A stretch of 64,000 nucleotides of DNA from NCBI RefSeq assembly GCF_039555335.1, contig NC_092629.1:4297912-4361911 (forward strand), given 5' to 3'. Below the pieces are notes generated by a model. The model saw only the letters and a list, made by a program, of their open reading frames with translations, was not told the origin of the DNA and did not search any database. Source of the DNA: Amphiura filiformis. Lineage: Eukaryota > Echinodermata > Ophiuroidea > Amphilepidida > Amphiuridae. Position 1 is the first letter of the stretch; each line of letters opens with the position of its first letter. Positions 58,301 to 64,000 of this stretch are shown piece after piece. The position numbers were made by a program, and so were the translations under genes.

Positions 58301-58819
58301 GCCGTTCATTCTGCGGTTCTAAAACCTTTTCCGTATCTTTTTTAGAAACCAGAGAGTCCTTTCTTGGACTCGAGTATGATATCAACAAGATATTTCGCCA
58401 TTGTCTCATTCTTTCACTGTATGAGCATGTATGTAAAATACCTTCAATGGTTCCATTGTTTAGTAGTAAAAACAGCATTGCCCTAAAAAATCGAGAGGAC
58501 ATATTTACGGATTCAGGCTAAATTAAAAATCTTTTTAATTACCAAAAGTTGTAGCTTCGTAAATACTTTTGCAACTAAACTCTTTATATTATGATTATAA
58601 TAATAGAGTGTACCCACGGCCCATTATAATTAAGCAGAAATGGCTTAATATAAGTAATTAACATCATAATACTCACCTGGGCATAGGTAATTGTGGTATA
58701 TGAGAATATTTCCTATGTACGTAATATATGTACACCGTAATGAAACAGAAGGTTGTAAAGACAATAGCCAGTGTGAGCACCCCAACCCACAAAAGTATCG
58801 TCAAAACTAAACTTGCCAT
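37407..58819 (-). CDS. CYP46A1-like: CYP46A1-like cytochrome P450 (cholesterol 24-hydroxylase class), 13 exons
   Basis: The thirteen exons join to 508 codons plus stop (human CYP46A1: 500 residues), with every junction GT-AG and in phase. An N-terminal membrane helix lies at about residues 4-33. The WHKRR block is in exon 4. The I-helix oxygen-binding motif AGMETT is at 320-325, the ExxR pair at Glu377/Arg380 (KETLR), and the heme loop FALGPRSCIG at 448-457 with the cysteine ligand Cys455. Family knowledge: CYP46A1 is an ER-anchored monooxygenase that converts cholesterol to 24S-hydroxycholesterol with electrons from P450 reductase. Similarity to CYP46A1 runs through nearly every exon, and RSCIGQQFA is identical. 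Substrate is inferred; invertebrate CYP46 members may use other sterols. The gene spans 21 kb because introns are packed with mobile elements. Confidence 0.9.
37548..39413. other. P450 intron 12
   Basis: No exon-like sequence of this family is found here. Around 38560-38610 there is a locally CpG-rich patch with ACGCGCGCG runs in otherwise AT-rich DNA. No inverted ends were recognised. Confidence 0.5.
39414..39480 (-). CDS. CYP46A1-like: P450 exon 12 (heme-binding loop)
   Basis: Acceptor GTTATAG, donor GTGAGT. It encodes MQYTYFPFALGPRSCIG then QQFAL. The FxxGxRxCxG signature is complete and contains the heme-thiolate Cys455. At 67 bp it is easily missed, but it completes the split codon left by exon 11 and ends in phase 0 as exon 13 needs. 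Confidence 0.92.
39481..40939. other. P450 intron 11
   Basis: Besides the telomere-repeat element at 40290-40905, the intron contains a TA-rich stretch with TAATAATAATAATTGCATC (39752) and no coding signal. Confidence 0.5.
40290..40905. mobile_element. Partial relative of the telomere-repeat elements at 48869-51281
   Basis: From 40290 (TTTTTACTCTTTACCACATA, then ATTTCCCTCATTC) to about 40640 (AACAGAGGGCGCTATAACTG) the sequence follows 50820-51145 closely, including GCGGCGCAACCTT and AACGCCCCGTA. A stretch of GGGTTAGGG-type words (40760-40900) follows. This looks like one end of the same element family plus part of its telomere-like core. Confidence 0.65.
40940..41028 (-). CDS. CYP46A1-like: P450 exon 11
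   Basis: Acceptor ATTTATAG, donor GTAAGT. It encodes FNSFLMARMEKYYHNAHDFD then PGRFKSDED. The PxRF motif before the heme loop (here PGRF, human PDRF) is conserved. Confidence 0.88.
41103..41229. repeat. Hairpin-forming inverted repeat in P450 intron 10
   Basis: CATACTTTTTTAATTAACAT then ATTGAAATTAGGCTTTCCAAATCG pairs with CGATTTGGAACTCCTAGTTT then CAATATGTTAATGAGAAAAATATG. The arms are about 45 bp around a 36-bp loop. It is probably a tiny MITE. Confidence 0.7.
41901..42011 (-). CDS. CYP46A1-like: P450 exon 10 (ExxR)
   Basis: Acceptor TTCATGGCAG, donor GTAAGC. It encodes VLKETLRLWPPVVGMSRQLV then CDIDVEGYTVQAGSSVN. The K-helix ExxR pair (Glu377, Arg380) and the LRLxPP motif are present. Confidence 0.92.
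42060..42350. repeat. AAAACGTTTTAA-rich low-complexity repeat
   Basis: It begins CCCAGCAAACACAAAAATG and consists of loosely repeated AAACGTTTTAAA / AAATATTTT words. It looks like a decayed simple-sequence-rich transposable element end. No coding content. Confidence 0.5.
42678..42860. mobile_element. Small MITE (AAGCTATTCCAG ends)
   Basis: The left end AAGCTATTCCAGATGAAAT and right end ATTTCAACTGGAATAGCTT are inverted with one mismatch. The body is about 145 bp and non-coding, next to P450 exon 9. Confidence 0.65.
42893..42977 (-). CDS. CYP46A1-like: P450 exon 9
   Basis: Acceptor ATTTGAAG, donor GTAATA. It completes an arginine and encodes LQIEIDAVIGDKTYISYEDI then NKLEYTMQ, equivalent to LQAEVDEVIGSK...DLGRLQYLSQ of human CYP46A1. 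The phase match supports the unusual purine-rich acceptor. Confidence 0.88.
43186..43744 (-). mobile_element. Tc1-type transposon relic
   Basis: Inverted ends about 100 bp long include CAATGACACCAC / GTGGTGTCATT and GTCTCAAACAGAATGTG / CACATTCTGTTTGAGAC. The minus strand at 43451-43500 encodes SPDLNPIEHLWDQLDRVV, the classic C-terminal motif around the last catalytic acid of Tc1 transposases. Most of the transposase is deleted. Confidence 0.8.
43979..44051 (-). CDS. CYP46A1-like: P450 exon 8 (rest of I-helix)
   Basis: Acceptor ATTATTTAG, donor GTAAAT. It finishes the AGMETT motif split across the intron and encodes METTANTLSFAVIALGRHPE then VLH. The acid-threonine pair (Glu323-Thr324) needed for oxygen activation is intact; the position before it is Met where human CYP46A1 has His. 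Confidence 0.9.
44381..44415. repeat. CAAGTT hexamer microsatellite
   Basis: Five to six tandem copies of TTCAAG are followed by a T-tract. It lies in P450 intron 7. Confidence 0.85.
44783..47823 (-). pseudogene. Decayed LINE (APE endonuclease plus reverse transcriptase), RTE-like, in P450 intron 7
   Basis: The minus-strand frame from 47823 opens MTDQRELGTPS. It carries an apurinic-type endonuclease (Asn in STYNVRT, GDFNARIG, then DSDHRIVSVRL) followed by the RT fingers (YRGISLMSIAAKVYNKIL, NQAGFRSGRSC). A one-base gain in the A-run near 45968 shifts the frame; the next segment (45983-45618) has FVDFKKAFDS and TGVPQGDVLAPFLF. Stops follow at 45618 and near 45535, around the FADD catalytic box (45570-45581). 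The last part has FKYLGSKM, LYGCESWVITK and a tail near 45025-44783. The order fits a single-ORF RTE-type or related LINE in the same orientation as its host gene. It is inactive. Confidence 0.85.
47824..48868. other. P450 intron 7, probable LINE 5' region and unknown sequence
   Basis: The first few hundred bases upstream of the LINE start are GC-richer and may be its 5' untranslated region. The open frame at 48807-48478 (minus) is Cys-containing but resembles no family. A GAT microsatellite begins at 48828. Confidence 0.4.
48869..50051. mobile_element. Inverted-repeat element with CCCTAA core, left unit of a head-to-head pair
   Basis: Starts CAACCCATTCTC directly after a GAT run and ends GAGAATGTCTTG directly before another. 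Its two ends are related in inverted order (TTGTAYATATGATACAAAT, CATGCGCAA, ACGGCAGTAAATAGCGCCCTC-type blocks). Inside are a hairpin block with TGACGGGCTGTC (49376-49440) and a telomere-like CCCTAA array (49446-49790). Nearly all of it is repeated in reverse complement at 50110-51281. No coding frame is visible. Confidence 0.75.
49446..49790. repeat. Interstitial telomere-like array (CCCTAA)n
   Basis: Degenerate CCCTAA and CCTAA repeats, the C-rich strand of the vertebrate-type telomere repeat common in deuterostomes. It lies inside the element at 48869-50051 and is mirrored at 50385-50660. Confidence 0.9.
50052..50109. repeat. GAT microsatellite at the centre of the palindrome
   Basis: About nineteen GAT units separate the two head-to-head elements. 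Flanks are CTTG on the left and CAAG on the right, as at the outer ends. Confidence 0.9.
50110..51281. mobile_element. Inverted-repeat element with TTAGGG core, right unit of the head-to-head pair
   Basis: Reverse complement of 48869-50051 along almost its full length: CAAGTCATTCTC start, GTTACAAATCGTGAACACC, AGCGCCCTCTGCG, the TTAGGG array, GTGACGGGCTGTC, GCGGCGCAACCTT, CAGAGGGCGCTATT, then GAGAATGGGTTG at the end, followed by a GAT run. Small differences include an extra block near 50645-50690 (ATCAACAAAAACATCAATAT). Confidence 0.75.
50385..50660. repeat. Interstitial telomere-like array (TTAGGG)n
   Basis: Degenerate TTAGGG array, mirror image of 49446-49790. Confidence 0.9.
51282..51375. 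repeat. GAT/ATG microsatellite
   Basis: GAT runs adjoin the right palindrome unit and end 32 bases from P450 exon 7. The methionine-rich plus-strand frame here is an artefact of the repeat. Confidence 0.9.
51407..51641 (-). CDS. CYP46A1-like: P450 exon 7
   Basis: Acceptor TTTCAATAG, donor GTATGT. It encodes IDFSSKAKKTKEDVIKAVRS through RIDEMNSGEDVPEDVLTYII and IDEFTLFFVAG. This matches the human segment with [20 protein letters not shown] and FVTFFIAG. It is the longest exon and carries the start of the I-helix. Confidence 0.92.
51642..53482. other. P450 intron 6
   Basis: Contains the MITE at 52769-53191 and a short inverted repeat CCATGTAGGGTGTTAACCCTACATGG around 52369-52394. No extra P450 exon is needed or seen between exons 6 and 7. 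Confidence 0.5.
52769..53191. mobile_element. MITE with TATAGACGAATCCAA ends
   Basis: TATAGACGAATCCAA at 52769-52783 is inverted at 53177-53191. Inner arms share TTGGGTAGCCG / CGGCTACCCAA. Confidence 0.65.
53483..53593 (-). CDS. CYP46A1-like: P450 exon 6
   Basis: Acceptor TTTAATAG, donor GTAGGT. It encodes VAFGMELDIIEKEDSTFNTQ then VLTALHGMIVSGDIGNL, matching AAFGMETSML of human CYP46A1. A competing GTAAGC donor 27 bases earlier is possible; the chosen donor keeps length and phase with exon 7. Confidence 0.85.
53700..54010. repeat. GAAGAAG microsatellite and two-copy minisatellite
   Basis: An AAGAAG/ACGACG tract lies at 53697-53740. From about 53805, a unit of about 105 bp with GGCACTCGATRGTGATC, CATCCACCAAGTTTGATG and ATCCAACAAWCTATACT repeats twice. 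It lies in P450 intron 5. Confidence 0.75.
54301..54439 (-). CDS. CYP46A1-like: P450 exon 5
   Basis: Acceptor TTGAATTAG, donor GTACAA. It encodes FLKDFMEPFNKSTSLFMKKL, LEKADGKTEIAMSEHFNRCT and LDAISK. It aligns with [21 protein letters not shown] of the human protein. Confidence 0.88.
54790..54950 (-). CDS. CYP46A1-like: P450 exon 4
   Basis: Acceptor CTTTTAAAG, donor GTGAGT. It encodes EVVFDKRHPKPMTFYKTFCY, IYGQRFTGRGLLTEMDYEQW and HKRRVILNTAFHR. The C-helix WxxxR motif (Trp-His-Lys-Arg-Arg), which contacts a heme propionate, is intact. Confidence 0.92.
54951..55968. other. P450 intron 3
   Basis: Contains the CAGA microsatellite and the first copy of the direct repeat described at 55620-56640. 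An open frame at 55510-55420 ends at a good GTGAGT donor but has no family similarity. Confidence 0.5.
55242..55321. repeat. CAGA microsatellite
   Basis: About 20 tandem CAGA units with two CACA interruptions. Confidence 0.95.
55620..56640. repeat. Direct duplication flanking P450 exon 3
   Basis: The block 55618-55860 (CTACAGTAGAATTCACCACG through TTGTTTACCAAATGAGACAA) recurs at 56372-56628 with few differences. The exon between them is present once. Confidence 0.85.
55969..56056 (-). CDS. CYP46A1-like: P450 exon 3
   Basis: Acceptor AATCTTGCAG, donor GTACGT. It completes a methionine and encodes HKELGSPPVFLIHILHITMV then LIVDPKAVK, aligning with [20 protein letters not shown] in human CYP46A1. 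Confidence 0.85.
56751..57080. repeat. Two-copy tandem duplication in P450 intron 2
   Basis: A unit of about 168 bp (AAACACCAAAGTGCGAATAT, GGACATGTTACAAAACTATA, CACACAGTGACGTTAA) occurs twice. Its first 30 bases also occur near 55869. Confidence 0.85.
57541..57624 (-). CDS. CYP46A1-like: P450 exon 2
   Basis: Acceptor ATTTCAG, donor GTAAGT. It completes a serine and encodes FYLGHKKYLDEGYDENSDRS then TDLVLYD, equivalent to SFLLGHLPCFWKKDE of human CYP46A1. Confidence 0.85.
57625..58676. other. P450 intron 1
   Basis: AT-rich. A short tandem step ATTCAAAACTATGAATAT repeats near 58180-58235. The open frame at 58502-58293 (minus) has no family similarity. Confidence 0.5.
58677..58819 (-). CDS. 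CYP46A1-like: P450 exon 1 (membrane anchor)
   Basis: ATG at 58817-58819 opens MASLVLTILLWVGVLTLAIV, a single hydrophobic helix, then reaches HRKYSHIPQLPMP before donor GTGAGT. YxHIPxxPxP is the CYP46A1 signature just after the anchor (human YEHIPGPPRP). The start follows from the anchor length and is the first ATG of the frame near it. Confidence 0.9.
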
Positions 58820-59736
58820 GGCAGACTCAAGACTGATGTCGATATTTGAAATGAAGGATGAAGAAATTTGAGCAGATTTAAAATGCCAGCTTGCATAGCG
58901 ACATGCAAATAGAAGGTATTTCCAAGCTTATTTTACCATAGTGCTGCAAACCTGTCAAACTATTCCCATTATATATATGCGGTAAAATATACGCCAACGT
59001 GCGTGAGTTCTAGTAATATACACAACATGTAGCTTTATCACAATATCGCACAAATAATACAGGAAAGTAAAAGGTCATTGTCAAAGTTCATTGTGACAAA
59101 AGAAATAGCAATAATTATTTTCGCGGACGCTTAAATTTAAACCTGTTGTCAAAATACCCTCAGGATGCACACATATGGACTATAATCATTTCTATTTTAC
59201 TGTTTGTATGAATTTATCAATGTTATCAAATTCTATCTAAATAAACTACTATCATGATCTGCTTGACATTCTATATTTTCAATTATTACAAAACCACCAC
59301 GAAAAATGTAACGTCTTCAATAAAGTAGATTCTCTACATAACATGTAGAATAAATACCAATAAATATCGGGATAGTCGTGTATCAACTATTTAAATACCA
59401 TCATGAATCAATACCATTATCAATATTACCCTAAGACAGAGAAATTGAAAACACTCGGACGCAAAATTTGCATGCATGTTGGCAATCAGACACGACAACC
59501 ATTTATTGACTTTTGTTTAAGACCCGCAACAAGTACCTACAACAAACAAACAAACAAACAAACAAACAAATTCTCAGCCGTACTATAGCCAAATATATAA
59601 TAGGAGATTCTCTAATCGAGCGAACTATACCCAACCCAAGACTCTAGCGAAACAACGACCAAAGGCGCAGAAAATCTCGGTTTAGCAAAACCAAATGTGA
59701 TCCAAACTTGCACTCGGGTATGCCCCCACCCGAAGC
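58820..59736. other. 5' flank of the P450 gene
   Basis: AT-rich sequence with a CAAA microsatellite at 59541-59570. No gene is recognised. From about 59686 a local tandem repeat begins (GTGATCCAAACTTGCACTCG) that resumes at 63498. Confidence 0.5.
58969..58981 (-). promoter_or_regulatory. Possible TATA box of the P450 gene
   Basis: Minus strand GCATATATATAATGGG lies about 150 bases upstream of the start codon, a sensible distance for a short 5' leader. In AT-rich DNA such matches arise by chance, so this is only a candidate. Confidence 0.25.
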
Positions 59737-59740
59737 TTAA

Positions 59741-62700
59741 AGGGACCATTGAAAGAAAAACATATTTGGTATCAAAATAAAGCTAATAACATATAGAATC
59801 CATTTCTAAAATGATAAATGCAATTGTCCTTTATTTTACCCCCAAATCAGCAAATAAAGACAAAGCGCCCAATGTCGCGTCGTTCCGCCCAATCCATAAG
59901 TGCAGAGACACGTGGCAACCCCTGTGACGTCAAAGTGGTTATCCTTTCCGCTGCATGGCAACACTGCATAGTCCAGACTTGGTCCTAAACCAACGCATGG
60001 ACGTGTTTACAGCAATGAATTTTTATGTGCCTTTTAAGCTCTTTTAGGCCTAACAAGTATTATTAAAAAGGATATTATAATATAAATTACAAAGCTACAA
60101 TGACTTCTATGATAGGCCTATATAGGCCTAGGCCTATAAATTCTAGCTAGGCCTACAAAAAAGGCCAACAACGGGGAAACATAAGTAAGTTAGGCCTAGG
60201 CCTTCATATTGACAAAGTCAAAGCTGTCCGTGCCAGCTGCTCGGCGTTTGCAAGAGAGTATCATTTGTTTTGATTGAGGCATTCTGATATAGCAACTCTT
60301 TATTTATATTTCCTCTGAAATATCTGGTGAGGATAGGAAAGAGAAAACAATGATGTTTCGGGTTAGCCCATTGACATGCGACTCAGTTTCTTTAGGCCTA
60401 ATTAGCCTACCTCCCGGGCGTGCGGCCTAGGTTAGGCCGTATAAAATTAATATTTTGGTTCTCGTCCAGAGGCTTTTCATGAATTGATGAGGGAGGTGGG
60501 TTTTTTTTCAGTGTAAAATCAGCATTGTCTGCAGTTTTCGGTCTTTTCCAACAGTGCTTGAGGAAACGACGACGCACTTTTTTTTTTCAAATGTGAGAGT
60601 CTGAGGGATAAACCGCCTAGAGTAGGCCCTACCACAAAAAGACTTGGAAGTGGTCCTTGTTCTCTAATAAACTTATCTTATTTATAGGCCTAGGCCTATG
60701 TATGAAAAATTCATAAATCATTCCAAAGTCTAAAATAATTGAAAAATCTAAAAAAGAAATCTGACAAATCCCAGAAATTGAGGAGGGAGGGACGAGAACC
60801 AAAACATTAATTGTATACGGCGAGTTGGCGCGGTTGTTTCCTCGCCTTGCACCACTACTGAGGTCCCGGGTTCAACTTCAAGCCCCTGGCGCGCGGCCCA
60901 AAGACTCATGTGAACTTGGTTTATCTCGATCCCACAGGTTTTCTTCGGGATCTCCAGTTTCCTCCTGCTTCTCAAAAATCGGTGATTAGTTGTTTGGTTA
61001 TCAAAAACTTCCTTCACCCAATGAAAATTGGGGAGCTGAAAAGATATATTGGTGGATGTTACAATCCAAGTGCGGCTAGATTTGCGCCAGGTTCGGCAGC
61101 ATCCAGCCTAGATGATGCGATCTGATTGTGATAAGTACCATGGCAGCGAAATCAGCGCTTTGAACCCTACGAGATCTGGGAAAAGGCGTTATTATATAAA
61201 AGCCGAAATTTATTTTTATTTATTTTTAAAAGCTTATGAAAAATGATAAACAAATTTGAAGATAAAGAACCACGAGAGGAACATATATAGCCTAAAGGCC
61301 ACTCCAAACAATCATATGAACAATATTTACTGTCAGCCTTTTATATAGTTTACGTTATGGAAATGCTTATAGGCCTAATCCAATCTCAACTTCCACTGAT
61401 ACTTGAAAGTGCAAAGTGTCCGAGCGTTTTATCAAAGGTAGGCCTACAGTTACAAAGTTTATGTTGATTGGGTAAATCTTGTAAAATACAGCGCGCCTGG
61501 CTGGATATTTCGTTTTTAGAAATGATTGACATCAATTTCGCATAGCCTAGGCCTACCCCGGTCCTAACCATCCATGAATTAAAATAAGTGTAGGCCTATA
61601 ATATTTCCCATTTGATGTTTGTAGCATATAGGCTTTTTGAAGGCCTATGTATGTTTATAGGCGCTCCTCGTAATTTATTTCAAGAACAGCTTGCATGTCA
61701 TGTTCTTCTGAACCAACTTCTTCATCTGCCGTTCAGCTAGTGAGCTACTGCCCCAGTGCCAACGGCTCAAATAATATTGGCAAGTCTCCCGTATAACACA
61801 TGGTAGGCATATAGGGGAATAAATTTGCAAAATAAAAGGACCTAGGCCTACTTTGCATTGTTTGGGGTATGAAAATAAGCACTTTTGAAACTAGTCCCTC
61901 AGATTGGTATTCGGTTCATCGTCTCTTCATCATAGGCCTGAGTAGGGGCGCTAAAATAAAGTTCTTCATAGAACCATGAGAGGTTCAACCAGGGACTTAT
62001 TTAGGCTTTTAGAATCAGCCAAGCACGATTATTATCACACAAACATGAAAACAATCACAACCACAATTTACTGTTAATTAAGTTATATTTATTACTTACT
62101 ACATCTTCTTCATTCGGTATGAAACTTTATATTAAAACTAACAAGAGAACTAGGAGTAGAACAAACTCCATTATCCAGTAATAATTAGCGAGAATTGTAC
62201 TCGCTCTAAACTAAGAAGTTGTGTTCAAATCTTGACGCACACGGAGAGTTTATGGAGAGATGTTAACCATCTGAGTGAATGCCACAGACTACAATTCATT
62301 CTCAGTTTGCGTCGTCCACAAAACCTTCGTTTACAAAAGACCATTGTGACGTTTAACGATAGTCTAATCGAAATGATACGAGAGAGTGATCTCACTCGAG
62401 GTGAATGACACCATAGTTTTGAATAAATAAATAAATTAAAATAGAAGGCACGGGCTATAAAATAATATATCGCCACAACAATACATAGGCCTATTATAAT
62501 AATACCCATATCTGATATGGGAGGTGCTCGCGCCGGCACGTCATCTGCAATTTATGTGTTGCGACAAATCTTGGCGATATTCCCTCAACATCGTCACTAT
62601 ATCATAGGCCTTTTTAGGCCTACTCATAATTAGTTTTATATATGCCATGTAGGGCCTACATAAAGTCATCGGAATCATATCTTGGTCATGTTGACCGGGG

Positions 62701-63493
62701 GGTTGAATATATGAATAAGTAAAATAGGAAGCTGCATGCTTGATGATGATAAAAAAACCAATTGATCGTCCCTGCCTGCTTCCTTTCGCATGCATGGCAT
62801 TGCAATTGAAGGAGTCTAAAATGTTTAATGCTATTTTCTTTATTATAAGGGGAAACTTCTTTTTTTTTTTTAATGTTTCAAAAGTTAATAATATTGTCAA
62901 TAGTTTAGATTTGCTTCTGTCCAATAAGCATTTCAATTTAGAGGCTTTGTTTTAATCATCCTCTCAGAGAACCATCAAATAACAAGAGCCTCGATCCTAT
63001 CATCCTCCTCTACAAATTACACAACTAGTAATAATGTCCGGGAATAATACATAGGCCTAAATGATCCATTTGCATTGTAAAAATAACTAATAAATGATAA
63101 ATAAAAAGGCCCTCCACTTCCTCTTTTTGATAACATGTGGACAATCAACTAGAATTTTGTTTTTACTTGACCTTTAAATAATTATAAGTGGTTGTATTAC
63201 CATGATTATTGCATCTGATATTTAGATCGCGATCGCTGTTGTCAAATTATCCCGGCAAAAATGTCAACGCAACACAAAACGCGTAACCACAATGACGTCA
63301 TCAGGAAAGCGCCCAATTTTCTACTTTTGATAAATGACGCGCGATGTAGCGTCGGAAGGGGGTAAATCGAGTACGTTGTTTTCATTGTATTTTTATTTCT
63401 ATAATAGTTAGTTCTTCAATTGTTTTAGATATTGAGTCTATATTTTATGGGCTTTATTTTGATACCAAATCATATTTTCTTTCAATGGTCCCT
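59741..63493. mobile_element. 3.75-kb TTAA-flanked element with long inverted ends
   Basis: Left end AGGGACCATTGAAAGAAAAA, right end in reverse complement AGGGACCATTGAAAGAAAAT. Both continue TTTGGTATCAAAATAAAGC, with weaker inverted similarity for about 250 bp. TTAA lies at 59737-59740 and 63494-63497. The host repeat gives the empty site: GAAGC-TTAA-ATTCTGAGCG is uninterrupted at 63595-63613, while here GAAGC-TTAA and TTAA-ATTCTGAGCG are 3.75 kb apart. TTAA targets point to piggyBac or Kolobok. No transposase is found, so it is probably non-autonomous. TAGGCCTA words are strikingly frequent inside. Confidence 0.85.
60825..61010 (+). mobile_element. tRNA-derived SINE
   Basis: A tRNA-like head (box A-like GTTGGCGCGGTTG, then CTCGCCTTGCACCAC and box B-like GGTCCCGGGTTCAA) is followed by a body with CCACAGGTTTTCTTCGGGAT and CTCCAGTTTCCTCCTGC. 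This tRNA head plus TTTTCTTCGGG/CTCCxGTTTCCTCC body is common in invertebrate SINEs. It is nested inside the TTAA element. Confidence 0.6.
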
Positions 63494-63497
63494 TTAA

Positions 63498-63660
63498 ATT
63501 CTGAGCGTTTGACCCCGAACCCGTGGATCATTAAAACAAATATCATGGCTAAACCAAATGTGATCCAAACTTGCACTCGGGTATGCCCCCACCCGAAGCT
63601 TAAATTCTGAGCGTTTGACCCCGAACCCATGGATCATTAAATCAAAAATCATGGCTGGAA
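63498..63660. repeat. Local tandem repeat (target of the TTAA element)
   Basis: A unit of about 106 bp starting ATTCTGAGCGTTTGACCCCG and ending CCCCACCCGAAGCTTA occurs once in full, is followed by a second partial unit, and is preceded by the end of another at 59686-59740, before the inserted element. Confidence 0.85.
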
Positions 63661-64000
63661 AACTCAACAATAAATTACGGTACTGGAGCATACAGATCCC
63701 ACGCTCCCAAGTGGAATTCTTGAGACTCTTCAACAAGTGAGCGACCTGAAGTTCAATTAAAAGATCAAGTCTTAATGTTAGCATTCTATGACATGTACAT
63801 ATATCATAATAAATAAATACAGAAAAGATAATTCAAAACCCAGCATTATTTTCTTTTGCTTACTGTGTGAAGTCTTTGACCTTATAAAAGACTACTTTAT
63901 TAACACTGTTTTTGATGACACCTGTGCCTACATGTAACAATACGATTGTCAATTCCTGTACATATTAAGAAATATATAGTTTTGATGACTTACTTTCCCT
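63661..64000. other. Right window edge, nothing recognised
   Basis: AT-rich; no exon-like or repeat signal that I can support. Confidence 0.4.

Noticed and set aside
62541-62955. Open frames of 131 and 71 codons inside the TTAA element
   Set aside because: They overlap on opposite strands, contain homopolymer-derived runs (poly-K, poly-F) and lack any transposase motif.

Overview
This is animal (metazoan) genomic DNA. Genes are split by GT-AG introns, density is low, and microsatellites, interstitial TTAGGG-type arrays, MITEs, LINE fragments and inverted-repeat transposons are abundant. The gene families and repeat style suggest a marine invertebrate, perhaps an invertebrate deuterostome such as an echinoderm or hemichordate. 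That placement is inference; nothing here fixes the species.

Two genes can be assembled exon by exon, both on the minus strand. (1) An RDH11/12/13/14-like short-chain dehydrogenase (retinol/retinal dehydrogenase class): six exons between 23128 and 16459 join in frame to 326 codons plus stop. (2) A CYP46A1-like cytochrome P450 (cholesterol 24-hydroxylase class): thirteen exons between 58819 and 37407 join in frame to 508 codons plus stop, with every junction in GT/AG and matching phase.

Layout. 0.1-10.2 kb and 14.7-20.5 kb are two diverged copies of one segment carrying the RDH 3' exons. The left copy has intact exons 4, 5 and 6 (8753-9037, 4451-4664, 1497-1596), and I find no matching exons 1-3. 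It is therefore either an alternative 3' cassette for the RDH gene or a very well preserved partial duplicate. Copy-specific insertions show mobile-element activity after the duplication. 10.2-14.7 kb is repeats. 16.4-23.2 kb is the full RDH gene. 23.5-36.6 kb is a belt of transposons: several TTAA-flanked elements, a mariner relic, arrays carrying AGGTCAAAGGTCA (DR1-like) motifs, and a 3.5-kb long-TIR element with a decayed, unusual coding region. 36.8-58.8 kb is the P450 gene; its introns hold a decayed LINE, a Tc1 relic and a head-to-head pair of 1.18-kb inverted elements containing telomere-like repeats. 59.7-63.5 kb is a 3.75-kb TTAA-flanked element inserted in a local tandem repeat whose uninterrupted copy preserves the empty site.

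Both genes act on small lipophilic substrates (retinoids and sterols) and both products are expected at the ER membrane. Nothing in the sequence shows that they are co-regulated. The strongest candidates for something undescribed are the 2.4-kb inverted-repeat element with ten dispersed GTATTCGTAGGTAAC motifs, the head-to-head telomere-repeat elements, the long-TIR element at 32.7-36.1 kb, and the exon-level duplications at the 3' ends of both genes.
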